Positions 1-11,238 are shown, counted from the first letter of the stretch. The stretch: DNA of 64,000 nucleotides from Micrasema longulum (GCA_022494885.1 JAGVSM010003635.1:62001-126000); one strand, 5' to 3'. Program-made: numbers and translations. The notes: generated by a model not told the origin, from the sequence alone.

Positions 1-290
1 GCATTTACAGGACTTATGATCTGTCATTGGCTGTTTTAAATGACCACTTTATACACTGCGAAATATTCACCATTCATGATTATTTTTACATTACCTCAAC
101 TCTTGCATCTGTTGACTTTTGCAAACTAAAAGAGCTGAAACCTTTATCGAATTCGGCGAGTTTCATCTGGATAAATTATTTCACCCCCTAGGTAATGCCT
201 AAAAATACTTAAAAAATTTTATGCAAGTTATTTCGATCAACAATATTTTGAGTATGACCAAATGTTTGTATAGAGTTATTTAGATTGAAA
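1..290 (-). repeat. FB foldback-family copy, cut by the window edge
   Basis: The stretch reads, on the minus strand, like the interior and arm of the FB family best seen at 42105-42660. Shared landmarks include the 'cttatga.ctgtcattgg' arm, 'tattcaccatt', the 'gagctgaaacctttat' block and 'atttcaccc'. It is diverged, about 75-80 percent by eye. The 5' part lies outside the window. No coding capacity is visible. Confidence 0.7.
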
Positions 291-593
291 CTTCATGATA
301 ACGGGTAAATGTACTAAGAAGTGATGTTATTTCTTGGTAGATGTTGTAATATAATTTTAATTTCAAAAATAATGTTTTCGTACAACTGTCGCACAAATTG
401 ATATCACTTCCAAGAAAAATATTCCGTTTCACTAATAGCTAGTTCACGCATAATGGATTGAGCGAGATAGACAACAGTTGCTGAAATTACAAACAGCTGT
501 GGTAAATTACATATTGTGTACATTTATATATATTTTTAATCTTACTTTGTTACTTTAACTGACAAGTTAACTCTGCAAAGGGTCATTTTTATT

Positions 594-869
594 GTGAATA
601 AAATACAAAGTATATTATTCAAAATGATAACGGATATTAAAAGTGATATAGAAATAATAATACCTCACCTAGAAACTCGGAGGTTTAGCAACTCAACCTA
701 TTCCGAAAGTGAATTCGACAATATCGATCAACTTCTAAGTGATAGTGATGATAGTTTATATGACTCTTATGAAGAACTCAAAATCGAAGAAGCATTTCTG
801 AAATATTTTTGGATCAAGATCGAGCTGATATACTTTATTTACCACAATTACGTTTTGTTGGTAGAATAG
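594..869 (+). CDS. Short open frame of unknown function
   Basis: A 91-codon frame opens with GTG; the first ATG is eleven codons in (after 'ILFK'). The middle is strikingly acidic and serine-rich (SESEFDNIDQLLSDSDDS), which is unlike the Phe/Ile/Lys composition that random AT-rich frames give here. Such acidic stretches are seen at the N-terminus of some transposases and of many regulatory proteins, but no domain is recognisable. A local near-duplication of 'aattacgttttgtt' lies just after its end. No promoter or splice context is clear. It may be a remnant of a transposon gene or chance. Confidence 0.2.
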   Translation: MNKIQSILFKMITDIKSDIEIIIPHLETRRFSNSTYSESEFDNIDQLLSDSDDSLYDSYEELKIEEAFLKYFWIKIELIYFIYHNYVLLVE

Positions 870-1560
870 TTTCTAGAATAAAGTTTGTATAGTAATAATT
901 ACGTTTTGTTTGTAGAGTAATAATTACTACCTAATGAACAGCTAAAACATTTTAATTTCACGTTACTGTAGGTACCCATTATAATAAATCAACAAATGAT
1001 TTTTTAATATTCAAACGTCCTAATTGACAATCATTTAGGTTCCATTGTGAATTATTTTTATGTTGTATGGCTCTTTACTAATTTGTTTATATTCTTAATT
1101 ACGGGGTTTTCCGGTGATATAGGGACCTTACTAGATAAGAGTTATTATATTAAAGGTAAAGTATTCAATTAGTTATTCATTACGGAAATACATCAATATT
1201 TTTGTAATCACTGGATCGGGTAATAGCAGGGCAGACAAAAAATGTAATTATTTTTCTCAAATATCATATAAGTGATTAAAAATTCTAAATATTAAAATGA
1301 TTTATTTTTTATTTCACTGTTTTTGCAATGTAAAAAAATCCCTGTTTCCGGTCCCGGCTAGCTAGAAGTTTCCTGTGTTTAGTTGTTTCTCTTTTTTTTA
1401 AAGCACTGCAAATTTAAATATCATAAGTAAATGTATAATGAGGAAATTTAGTTGTTTAAAAAAGAAATGTATTTGTTAATAAACTACTAAACAAAGCTTT
1501 TTTTTCAATTTTTATGAATCGTATTATCGGCGCTACGATTTTTTAAAGTTTTGTATTTCC
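870..1560. other. AT-rich DNA with no recognisable feature
   Basis: This stretch holds low-complexity A and T runs and no tRNA, SINE head, LINE tail or open frame that could be supported. Confidence 0.5.
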
Positions 1561-1975
1561 GAAATTAATCCGCGTGTGACGTCGCAAGTTCTCTTCCGCT
1601 TCTTCTTGATTTGTTCTGTCGATTGCTCCGACGATTAGCAAACCGGAAATCTTCCACAACCCTCTTATCATTGGTTGATTCATATGAACAAGTGACGTCG
1701 TTCAAAGTAGTTCGTTTTAATTAAAATATTTTTTATCAATTTTCAAGAAACTTGTACTGTACAATTTAATGCTCGAATTTTTACCGCGCGTAAGAAAACA
1801 TTTTTTGTATTAAATTTTCCGTAGGGCTGAAATAGGTACAAAACTGAATAATAACCCGTCGAATAAGTAATTTTTATGTTTTGAAAATGTTTTATACCAC
1901 TGGCGGTTAAGTGCAACAAGCAGTTCCCGAATTCATTTACCTTTTTCGGGATTATGACGTCAGCATCAGTCTAGT
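1560..1975. promoter_or_regulatory. Candidate regulatory block with three CRE-like sites
   Basis: A GC-richer island in AT-rich surroundings. TGACGTC occurs at 1577-1583 and 1693-1699, and a full palindromic CRE, TGACGTCA, at 1955-1962. An inverted CCAAT box (ATTGG) is at 1670-1674 and an ETS-like 'accggaaat' is near 1642. CREB/ATF proteins bind TGACGTCA in animals; that the sites work here is inference. No TATA box or exon was found next to it. Confidence 0.3.
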
Positions 1976-1999
1976 TAGAACTTTATGATAGGGATTAAC

Positions 2000-2019
2000 A
2001 ACAACGATATATCGTTGTT
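2000..2019. repeat. Perfect 20-bp palindrome
   Basis: AACAACGATATATCGTTGTT is identical to its reverse complement. It could be a dimer-binding site or a cruciform; nothing else identifies it. Confidence 0.6.
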
Positions 2020-2034
2020 TAGCAGTCTAAGGGT

Positions 2035-2310
2035 TAATATTGGTTTGGGTGAATGAGGCAATCCATTTTACTTCTACTTAGCTCCATTATCCATTTCTTT
2101 ATAGCCTTTTTAAAAATTTTCTCGTTATTAATTGTTTTAATAGATAGTGGAAGTAGGTTATTGATTTTAATTGAATAACACTCAAAATCCTTATGTCCAA
2201 AAGTGGTATTAGTTTGTATTTGTTTAAGTTGTCTTTGTGTTGAGATCTAGTGATTATATTATTCGCAGGTGACGTATTGTAGGGGTTTTGTTTTTTATTT
2301 GAGTAAGAGT
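2035..2310 (-). pseudogene. Non-LTR retrotransposon C-terminal fragment
   Basis: Read on the minus strand, short frames give 'NNIITRSQHKDNL', then, after a frameshift, 'TNTTFGHKDFECYSIKINN' and 'LLPLSIK', ending near 'FKKAIKKWIMEL'. This follows the usual order of the last 80 residues of many LINE ORF2 proteins: a TR(S) block, a G..(S/C)..(Y) block, a 'LP..IK' block and a basic tail. Frameshifts and the lack of the catalytic domain make it a dead fragment. The clade cannot be set from so little. Confidence 0.55.
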
Positions 2311-2589
2311 AGTTTGACGTACTTTACATGTCTTTTAAATATACTTTTTTTATTGAGTAAGAGATCCTCGTGTCTCGGGGAATTAATTATTAAATGCAAT
2401 ATGTTAAATTGAACCAAAGACATGGTCGTGTGTTTTTGGCCTGGTTTTTTGACCTGCTATCGGGTAAAAGTCCGGAATGAGAAAATCGAGTGTAAATAAG
2501 TCGTGAAGTGTTTGGTATATTTGACTATCATTCTAGGGGTCCTGTACGCTGAATATGAAATATTGATTTTAAATGTTGTTTTAACTGGG

Positions 2590-2710
2590 GTATTCCACCT
2601 GAAGCCCATAATATTATAAAAGCAATGCGATGCATTTGGTTAACCGATCAGTGACCTATGCACCACTGGATTCGGAAGAGATAGAGATGATAATGAGCAT
2701 GAGGAAATTC
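2590..2710 (+). mobile_element. SINE-B 3' fragment
   Basis: The segment matches the 3' part of SINE-B as seen, inverted, at 10090 and 18650. It shares 'aatgc.atgcatttgg.taa', 'cctatgcacca' and a terminal 'gatgataatga' tail. No tRNA-like head is present, so the copy is 5'-truncated. Confidence 0.45.
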
Positions 2711-2759
2711 CTCACCGATAATGAACCAAAGGAAATATTTATAATGAATTTATAACCTA

Positions 2760-3500
2760 AAGTGTTTAAAGATTTCAGCTTTATTTTCTTCTAAATACAC
2801 AGATAAATCATTCAAAAAATTAACTTATGGTCTTCGACCGATTGTAGATTGGAGAGAAGCAAAAAAAATCGTACATAATATATCTATCTGTCTTTAATGT
2901 CAAATGATTATTTTTTTAGAATCGTGATACTCAGCTTTTTTAAAGCTTCTTAGTCATTATCATTTCCTCCATTAGCATTTACTAAAATATTTTATCAAAA
3001 ATCATGAATGAGATGATTCCATCAAAACACTGCTAAATCCGGGATCAAATTGCGGAAAATATATAACAATGCAATCTTTTTATTAGATTCACACGTTCCA
3101 AATTCATTTCCGTTTCAATTTTTTTCTGCCACGTAAACCTGAACTATTTTAAAATTCTTTAACAACATTTGTAAACAAAATTCAAATTCCTCATAATATA
3201 AAGGGCTACATTACTCAGTACCTTATTTTTTCTTGGAAGTAAAATTATTAATAATATTGTAACTACGTTTTTTTTTTTCATTTTAAAGCTTGAATATGTT
3301 AATAAAATATTGGTACCTGCTAACGAGTAAGCACAGTGTTTAGAAACAAGTTCGAGAACCTTTTTTGTTTGCCTTAAACATTGGAATTTAGAGAATTTTT
3401 TCCTATTATTGTTAATTCAAAATTATTTCACTAAAAAAAGAAAAAAATAATAATAATTTGGTTGATAGACATTGGAAGTAAGGAATCTGAGAATTTAGAG
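2760..3500. other. AT-rich DNA, nothing identified
   Basis: No recognisable repeat, RNA gene or coding frame. Homopolymer T and A tracts are frequent. Confidence 0.5.
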
Positions 3501-3645
3501 GATAGTAATTTAAATATTATGCCATCCCATTAAAGCATTTATAAATTTAGCCTACTCCTAGTACAAGCAGAATTTGCCAGTGTTTTTGTGCCATTTTTGT
3601 AGAGATTTATGTATAAACTAATGAATGAATAAATAAATATGCAGA
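3500..3645 (+). mobile_element. LINE 3' tail
   Basis: The stretch ends in 'aatgaatgaataaataaata', a tetranucleotide tail typical of the LINE 3' ends in this window. No coding part remains, so it is a strongly 5'-truncated copy. Confidence 0.45.
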
Positions 3646-4224
3646 TCCTTAGTTGAAATCGTTCAATCTGTATAATATATGTGTTGTTTCATAAGGGTTT
3701 ACCATTATTTAGGTTTTACTCATGTTAAACCAAACAGTATAATTTTGTATGTATTTATAATATTGATATAGTATACATACAACTTTAGTAATACAGTTTT
3801 TATTAGCATCATCTTCGTCTACTTATTTACAATGTTCGATTTTTTTTCTTTAGATTCTTTTACACGGCTGTTTGATTTTGTTGAATATTGAACACTTTTG
3901 AAAGAGAAGGTACCTACTTTTGATAGAGAAAATATTGTAAACGGTAAAATTAAATTTAAATCTAAAAAATAATAAATAAATCTTTGAAACGTTTGAAAGA
4001 TATTTCCTGAATCAAAACGGGCTATTAATTATCCGCGTGTAGTTAAAACTATAAATAATTTTAATTACATTCGTATCGAGATCTTTTACAACCGCTACGC
4101 CCGGTTTTGGTACCAAGGATCAAAGACCTGCGTAATGAACCCTAAAATCAAAAATAGAAGTCCTGCATGTCGGTAATAAAAAATGCAGGCAACTAGTGTC
4201 GGTATGTCCAATAAAACAAATTAT

Positions 4225-4375
4225 TTAACACCCCCGCCCGGCCGCAATTAACCCCTCCGTGCGGCCCATTGTCCTGTCACTCCGGGGTCTAACGGGCAGC
4301 GGGCCCATTGTGACCGGCCGAGAAATATTACATATTACTCGCATATGTAAATTATTTCTCCCATACTGACCACTG
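4225..4375. promoter_or_regulatory. GC-rich block with paired SOX-like and POU-like sites
   Basis: This is one of the few GC-rich patches on the left side. CCATTGT (SOX-type) occurs twice in the same orientation, at 4266-4272 and 4305-4311. An octamer-like ATATGTAAAT follows at 4343-4352. SOX and POU factors are known to act together at many animal enhancers; that this is one is inference. It has no open frame of note. Confidence 0.25.
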
Positions 4376-4639
4376 ACATATGCTTTTTATTTCAATTGAT
4401 GATCTTGATAGCCAACCCGGTCTTTTTTTCAGCCAGATTCATAAGTAAACAAAATCAATGCTTACCCTTCTTTATCCGTTAGATTTGACTTTGTTGATTA
4501 TGTACACGTTTTGTGGCTTGTTAGAAGAGATTTTTCAATAAAACCGAAATAATACTAATAGATCGGTACAACTTTGACAATTAAATATTTGCAGCAAGAG
4601 GCGAAATTTGCCCTTTATAAAGGAGTCCTGCTGCCGACC

Positions 4640-4895
4640 TTCATCTTTCTGAATGGAAGCGACAAACAAGTATGAACGTAGGGTGAATGCTGTCAAAATG
4701 CGATCTCTTAACTGAATGTGTGGTAAAACTATATACGACGGGTGCCCAAAATGCCGAGATCATGCATTATGTAAGGCTGAGAGTTCAGAGTTGGTCATGT
4801 ATGTAGAGAAAATGGACGACACAGAATGGCTAAACAGATTGATTAATGTTGATGGATGCCGAAAACAGGGAAGATCGAGAAAGACAAAGTGTTTT
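4640..4895 (+). pseudogene. RTE-like LINE C-terminal fragment
   Basis: Frames on the plus strand read 'YERRVNAVKMRSL', then 'MCGKTIYDGCPKCRDHALC', then 'MYVEKMDDTEWLNRL' and 'VDGCRKQGRSRKTK'. The order matches the C-terminus of a widespread insect LINE: 'R.NA.EMR.LR.MCG', 'DR..N.DVRE.C', 'FGHVERMDDER.TK..Y' and 'GRGRPRKTW'. In-frame stops and substitutions show decay. The catalytic reverse transcriptase core is missing. Flanking DNA is AT-rich with no neighbouring gene. Confidence 0.75.
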
Positions 4896-5146
4896 TTTTT
4901 TAGATAAAAAAAAATACTTCAAATTTAATTATGTGTACTGACATTATTTGAAAGTTGTCTTTGGTTACGCGAGATAAAAAACTTTTAGTATGAAGGTACA
5001 TGTAGCATTTTTGTAACTTTATAAAATATATTATTTAATGTTTCCATAATAGATTGAATATTTCTACAGACATTTCTTGGTGGAAGTGCATTTTAATTAC
5101 AATAATAAAAATATAAATATAGTTTTATTTCACATTTTTCAATAAT

Positions 5147-5186
5147 TTTTACCAGTGACCGGATTTTGTCCCGGCTACTGGTAAAA
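5147..5186. repeat. Short hairpin
   Basis: 'ttttaccagt' and 'actggtaaaa' flank an inner 'accgg...ccggc' pair, giving an inverted repeat of about 14 bp per arm around a short loop. Confidence 0.55.
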
Positions 5187-5449
5187 TGATAAATATAATT
5201 GGAAAAAAACTATATACGTATTTATACTATTATAAGTTCACAAAATACATTATAAAACAAATTTCAAAATAAATGTTATTATTTATCAATTTATATGGGT
5301 ATACTAACAAAAATATAACGAAATCGAAAAACATGTCTTTTAAGTTTGGTGAAAACAACTCCCTTGCATGAGAGAATTTTGAAAGACGCAAACACGCTAA
5401 AACGATTGAGTTGCCAGAAAAGATTAACTAAATCTACGATAACCGGGTA

Positions 5450-5640
5450 ATGGTCTAGTGGCTAGTGTTGCGGACTCACAGATCAGATCTCCAAGGTTTG
5501 AACTCCTCTCTACCCAAGTTTCATTCCTATTTTTTTAGTGAGTTAAATACAACTTGTTGAAAATGGCCTCGAAAATTTAAATATTTGGCTAAATCACAAA
5601 AACGCAAATATTTATAAAAATAAATAAAATAGGGTCCCCT
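5450..5640 (+). mobile_element. SINE-C (tRNA-headed)
   Basis: The tRNA-like head has 'aatggtctagtggctag' as box A region and 'ggtttgaactcc' as box B. It is followed by a body with 'agtgagttaaatacaacttgttgaaaatggcc' split by substitutions relative to the copy at 38285 and the inverted copy at 30970. Three copies with the same head-body junction support a SINE rather than a tRNA gene. RNA polymerase III transcription from the internal boxes is expected for such elements. Confidence 0.7.
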
Positions 5641-5659
5641 CTTAGATTGCAAATGATTT

Positions 5660-6170
5660 TTAATGATTGTTTTGTTTTAAAACCACTCTGCTTGTTAAAG
5701 GAAAAATAACATTTTTAAAGCTATGTATTCTAAAAGTCAAAACCCTATTTTCGTGAATTTTATAACATAAATGTTTATTAAATCTTGTTTTCTTATAAAC
5801 ATATTGCGTAGTCAAACATACGACACAAACGCGTTTTGTTTCTGTCAGCAATGTCTGGTGGGTGTTTAATATTACGAAAATGTAGAAGTCCAAGCTTTTG
5901 TTAGGTGGACAGACAGGTAATTTATTTGTCCAAACAACTACTAATCCCACATATTTTTATATATTAGATGCATTTCACACGCGGCGGACAATCTGCCAAA
6001 ATACGTTTTATGTTCTTTTACCGAACGACAATTATTTACAAAATTTATTAAATTTCATTAATCAAACTAATATTTATTAATGAACTTCCTTGAGTTTATA
6101 ATTTCATTTTTTTATTCATCCTTAAAACCAAACAGATTAATTCAATCTAAATTTGTTGCAACAGAGACTG
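5660..6170. other. Unannotated AT-rich DNA
   Basis: Two overlapping open frames of 96 and 60 codons lie on opposite strands, neither with recognisable motifs. Nothing else is seen. Confidence 0.4.
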
Positions 6171-6340
6171 TTATTTTTTAAACAGTGACTAAAGCAGTCA
6201 CTTAAACCACTCAATAACAGATCAAAAGCCCTGTAAATGCCTAGACTTTCATATTACCTTTTCAAAAATGTTTTTCCTATTTAAAACTACCTAGGAAGGA
6301 AGTCCCGTCACTCATACTCAAAATATTGCAGATGAATTCA
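6170..6340 (+). repeat. FB family, right arm and flank
   Basis: The arm block is present ('acttaaacca', 'aagccctgtaaatgcctaga', 'atattaccttttc', 'aaaatgtttt'), then the flanking 'acctaggaaggaa' and 'actcaaaatattg' blocks that follow the arm in other copies. Confidence 0.65.
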
Positions 6341-6634
6341 ATAAAAAAAAAGTCATAGAAATATATTTAAAAAAAAAAAACTAATTTAATATTTAAATCG
6401 ATTAAACACGAAAATGAAAAATTGAACAACGGGTGCGACTTTTTAATTATTTTAAAAATGAATGTAAAGAATAAATAAACTTTTTTTTAAAAAAATACAT
6501 TTTAGTAACTGGTTTCTAAACAGATTGCTTTCTTATCAATGTATACTTTAATTGATAAGGAAGCTTGTATAGCTTCGAAGCCGGTGAGTAAAAAAATAAA
6601 ATAATTAGTTTTCAAAAACAAAGTCATTTATTGA

Positions 6635-6850
6635 GGGAAAACATTTTCGAAGACGGAATATGGAAAAATAGGCATTTACACGGCTTATGTCATTGGCTGG
6701 TATAAGTGGCCACAAAGCCAATGACAGGTCATAAGTCCTGTAAATGTTTAGAGTCCATATTCCCTTCTCGAAAATGTTTTTACTCTCTGTTGCAATAAAT
6801 TCCAATCTAAAAAAACTCCCTAAAGAGTGATATCCAGCCTTGTTGACTAA
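6635..6850. repeat. FB family, near-perfect hairpin copy
   Basis: Positions 6635-6710 and 6714-6785 are inverted copies of the FB arm ('gggaaaacattttcgaaga' against 'cttctcgaaaatgttttt', and 'ctta.gtcattggct' against 'agccaatgacaggtcataag') with almost no loop. After the arm comes the usual outer flank ('ctccctaaagagtgatatcc'). The internal region present in longer copies is absent, so this is a collapsed palindrome. Confidence 0.8.
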
Positions 6851-6859
6851 CATTTAGAA

Positions 6860-9100
6860 ACATTTAAAATATTCTACATACGAGCATTAACTGCTAGGTG
6901 TAGTATCTACCAACATCATAACTTGAATCAGACTCCTACAAATGCTGGTATAAAATCTTATTTTATGGCCATTTTATATGATCTAAGTATATCACAAATC
7001 AAATAAATGTGCTTTATCAAACGATTTGATTTTTTATCGCGTCGTAGTAAAATAAACATTCGAAGTCAAATAAATTATTTGATATTCAAATGGCAACCTG
7101 ATTCGATATGTCGTTTTGCCATCGAAACAACCTTAATCCATTGTCAAAATGTCTAAAGTCACTGGTAAATGTCATTGGAAAGTTTAGCACATGCATTGAT
7201 TTGTCAATTTGATGATTGACAGTGAATGAAACGTTAAAACATGTGATGTCAGAAGGCCTAACCATTCAACCCTCATAAATAATAATAAAATAATTATATT
7301 TTAACACAGCAAATGAAATTTCGTACTTAAAGCAAATTATTATCAATAGTATCTATTGTATTTTTTACCAAAATTGAAAATTTTTTAAATAAACTTCTTA
7401 TCAAAAAAAAAATTGCTTGTAAAATTAAAAAAAAAAATAGTTTTTAAAGTTTAAAAACTATACCGAAGGCTTTCTAAAAATAAATTTTTACAAGTTTAAA
7501 CAAAACATTTATTAATGAGTCATTATTAGATTTAAAAAAAAACAAACAAAAGCACTTTGTTAAATAAGACAATGACTTTATTTTTATTAGGTCAGATGAG
7601 GTCACCAAACACATGTTTTTATTTATTCATGAAATGACACGTAAATAAATCACTAAGATTATCGATAATTTAAATTATAAAATTATATTTACTTAAATAA
7701 GTCACTTATATTATCGTTAAGTCGGAACGAAACAATCACAAAGCTAAATTAGTCGTTTTAATATTTTTAAAAAACTAAGTAAACATGTTATTTGTATCGG
7801 AATAAAATAGACTCAACCAGTATTTGGTCACTATATGTTTGTCTGTGTTGCGCCCTTCACACAACAATGTAAACACAACACTAATTTAATCGTTTTCGCA
7901 CTTATACGGAATCTAAACTTCTGTGTAATACAGATACCGATGTAACGGTTTTGTCCTATTCCCACCCGAATGTTGCGTTTTTTTATGCAAAATGATAGGT
8001 AATGTTTATCGAAGAAGTGAAGAAAAAGTTTTAACTAATTTAAAGGTTTTTTTAGTTTAGTCATTTTCGTCCTAAAAAGGCGATATGTAGCATATTTTTT
8101 TTTTTGCGTTTTATCAACTCTTTTTGCATAATCATAACTTCAAGTTTCATTTTATAATAATGAATTTATGTCTTGCTGAAAAATCGCATTAGTTTTAAAT
8201 AGTAGTACTTCTTTTGATATTAAAATTTGAATGAATATTGTTGATATTAGCACGTGCGTGAAACGTGTCCACATGTGCGAAATCGCCTCATTTTAAAGTG
8301 GCACAACTCCACGGACATTTTTTTATGTCATGAGGGTAATGTCATTACCATGGGTTATTGTCTGCGACCATAGCTCCATAGAGGCAGACAAAGCCCCCAA
8401 ACTGTACAAAGGCCACTCAAACGACAGGGAAAGTGCGGCTACCGTCTGACAATTTGACAACCATATTTGTATTTGTATGGAACTAATGATTGAGCTGTCA
8501 AAAACGGTTTTTTGTGCTTCGAGATCGGCTAATAGATAAGATGAGGAAGAATAAACAAGTACAATATTTAAGAATTTTAACAATAATATCTTGTAAAAAA
8601 AGTAAGCAAGCGTAGATTCATAATCTCTTTTTTCATAACTATAAAAAAACATAATCAAAGGTATAGTTTAATACGCTTATTCATTTGATCTCATCAACAT
8701 TACTGATTTTCGTTATGCAGTGGAATTTATCAGTAATATTATCGAACTAATACTTTTCAGGAACAAGATAATTTTTTTTCTTGCTTTTTTTATTTCATTT
8801 TGTTTTCTTACGAGCGGTAAAAATAAGAGCATTTTAATGTACGGCGAAGTTTCTCTAAATGGTTTTTAAAAATATAAATATAAAAAGCCGTCACTAGTTC
8901 TCTAATTACTTAATAATTTAATTTTTTTAAATTTCACTTAATTATTTTTTAAATTATTTTTTTTTAATAAATATTTAATCAATTTTTAGTATAACCGCAA
9001 TTGCTGGCACAAAAATTCATTTATTATTAAAAAACTACTAAATACAATTTTTTTTAATTTTTAAAATTATATCGTAATAAACTAATGATATTTTGGCAAT
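6860..9100. other. AT-rich DNA with one GC-richer patch
   Basis: No transposon signature was recognised. A GC-richer patch at about 8240-8560 has no motif that identifies it; an open frame on the minus strand there (8323-8658) is not convincing. Confidence 0.4.
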
Positions 9101-9104
9101 GTAT

Positions 9105-9225
9105 TCAAAATAAAACACGTTTATTGGATTTTACTTACTACTTACTTTTAATATACAAGAGCGTATATTGTGACACGTTTCGTCTTGTTAGGATATTTTC
9201 AAACTCTTAACTCTGTTTGACAAAA
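9105..9225 (-). mobile_element. Penelope-like 3' tail
   Basis: On the minus strand: 'cctaacaagacgaaacgtgt', then 'cacaatatac', then 'ccaataaacgtgtttta'. The same pattern stands at 11342 on the plus strand. A 'C(T/C)nA.aag.cGAAAC.tgt' block just before an A-rich end resembles the tails of Penelope-like elements, where a hammerhead ribozyme core often lies. The CUGANGA half is degenerate here. Confidence 0.35.
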
Positions 9226-9300
9226 AAATATTGAATGTTTAAAAATACATAAATTTAAAAAAAAACAAACTGGTATAAGAAGTATACAAATTGAAAATTT

Positions 9301-9575
9301 GTTTTCAGGCGTTGCCTAGTAGGTAAATTGGTTCAGCCGGAAGAATCTCACCCATATGATAAAGGCTTTTACTCTTTTACTTCACAAAAGTCAACAGAAG
9401 TAAGAGTTGAGGGAAATGTGTATGTTTAAACATAATAAAACTGGTGAATGTTACACAGTGCGCAAAGTGGCCACTCAAAACAGCCAATGACAGGTCATAA
9501 GCCCTGTGAATGCCTAGATTCTCATATTCTTTTCTCGAAATGTTTTCTCTCTCTGTTGCAACAAATTAAGATCTA
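9301..9575 (+). repeat. FB family copy
   Basis: The copy runs from 'caggcgttgcctagtagg' through 'gaatctcaccca', 'ggtgaatgttacacagtg', 'aaagtggccact' and 'cataagccctgtgaatgcct' to 'ctctgttgcaacaaatt'. This is the forward half unit; the inverted left arm is missing. Confidence 0.8.
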
Positions 9576-9802
9576 AATTAATGCTTTTTATTCTATTGGT
9601 AACACGGTAGTCATATAATATGCTAATTATTTTATCTAGACGGTACGTGAAGAAGTTTGTTGCACATTTGTCCTACGACTGCTTATATTAGTTCATTTTG
9701 GTATGCATCTATGTCACAAGTCGTTAAGTATGAGAATAAAGGCGAGTCAAATCCGCTTAACATTTCTGACACATACCGAACTGCTGAATGTTTTTAATAC
9801 GT

Positions 9803-10105
9803 TAAATAAATCTTAATTGCAGAAACGGCTGAATTTTACTGAAAATATTGCATGAAATGGTTTAGGTTAGGTACATCAGGAATCACTACAATATCTTTTT
9901 TTTCAGATACAAAAACTCAAAATCATCATTATCATATTCTTTCCGCATCTAATGATTTTTTATAGGTTTAAAAAATCTCAATTGCGAAAACGGCTGAATT
10001 TTGTTGAAAATATTGCATGAAAAGTTTTAGGTAAGGTGGATTACGAATCACGACCATTTCTTTTTTTTTCAGATACAAAAACTCATCATCATTATCATTC
10101 CCTTT
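9803..10105. repeat. Direct duplication of about 165 bp
   Basis: Copy 1 (about 9803-9970) and copy 2 (about 9970-10105) share 'aacggctgaatttt', 'gaaaatattgcatgaaa', 'ttttcagatacaaaaactca' and 'catcattatcat'. Both end in the inverted 3' end of SINE-B, and only copy 2 continues into the SINE. The duplication therefore probably took place after the SINE had inserted. Confidence 0.65.
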
Positions 10106-10345
10106 TCGCACCTAATGGTGCATAGGGCACTGCATTGGTATACCAATCTCGGCAAACTCAGTGTATCTTGATCATTTTATTTTTTTGTTAAGACAAGGTA
10201 AGATGATCAGTCTTGCGCTTCGTGTACCAGACCAGGGACTACGTAAATATTTTTGTGTAAAAACACCTTTTTAAATCAATATTCCATGTCAACCACGTCG
10301 GATATGAAACTCGCTGACCACTACATCACGAGATAGACAAATACA
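10090..10345 (-). mobile_element. SINE-B, inverted, head damaged
   Basis: On the minus strand the body reads 'tagtccctggtctggtac', 'gcgcaagactgatcatctta', 'gatacactgagtttgc', 'aatgcagtgccctatgcacc'. The head keeps the box A part ('gtgatgtagtggtcagc') but box B is deleted. Compare the intact head at 18051. Confidence 0.7.
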
Positions 10346-11099
10346 AAAACTACTCGATCAAATAAATTATTGACACATTTAAAAAAAAGTTTTTTTGATT
10401 AGGTGTGATAAGATACTAAATGTATCTTTGATTTATCTTCCTTTCTATTTTTTTAATTATTTAGTCGTATATAGGAATTCAACCCATAACGCGTGTAAAA
10501 AAAATGGTAAAAAAAGGGTCATGGAAAGAGATGTGCTTGGATACTTCAGCTAAATTGCTAGTTAACTAAGTTTCTTTTTTCCTAATAGAAATATGTATAC
10601 TATGGGTTTTTTTAATATGTATTAATGTGGCATATGTGTGTATGCAAATATATATGTATGTTTAAATTTGTCAATAATATCGTTTGTTACCTACTGATTA
10701 AATCAGTATACCAACGCACAGGCTATGTTAGATATTTTTCGGCTATATTTCTTTGATCCTGTTTTTCCACATGCTGTGTTCTGTCAATCTACGGACTTTT
10801 ACAGCAATTTTAAACAGAATCGGGACAGAGTATATAACCTTGAAAAAATAGTTTGTGGTGCCGTATGTTCAATTTTATATGTTATTGTGAAACAGCCTCA
10901 TTAGATGTCGCATATAAGGACGGCGTCACAATAACCTTTTGAATTTGCATGCTACGTGTGGGATTTGAGGAAAATAATTACTATAAAGGCGTTCCTACTG
11001 CTCGCTATTGCGAATTTGGTTTAAATCGCACATTACGGAAGCGTCTTAACCCTTTCAATCTACATTTTAAGCCTGGAAGACTAAATTTGAACGATAAAT

Positions 11100-11215
11100 A
11101 AGTGCAGTTTAAACAACCTTTCAAATCAGTATTTCCATACTATACTACCAGGAATTGAACCCAGGACTTCGGGAATTGTAGGCGAACGCGCCATTTACTA
11201 CATAGTGTTAAAAAC
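11100..11215 (-). mobile_element. SINE-B head fragment, inverted
   Basis: The minus strand carries 'ggcgcgttcgcctacaatt' and 'tgggttcaattcctgg', the box A side and box B of the SINE-B head, followed by a short body remnant ('aaaggttgtttaaactgc'). Confidence 0.6.
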
Positions 11216-11238
11216 TATGTGAAATTATAGAAAAGTTG

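Noticed and set aside
5660..6080. Overlapping open frames of 96 and 60 codons on opposite strands
   Set aside because: No motif, no codon signal, no splice or promoter context.
8323..8658. A 111-codon minus-strand frame in a GC-richer patch
   Set aside because: No domain; half of it is low-complexity Tyr/Phe/Leu from AT-rich DNA.
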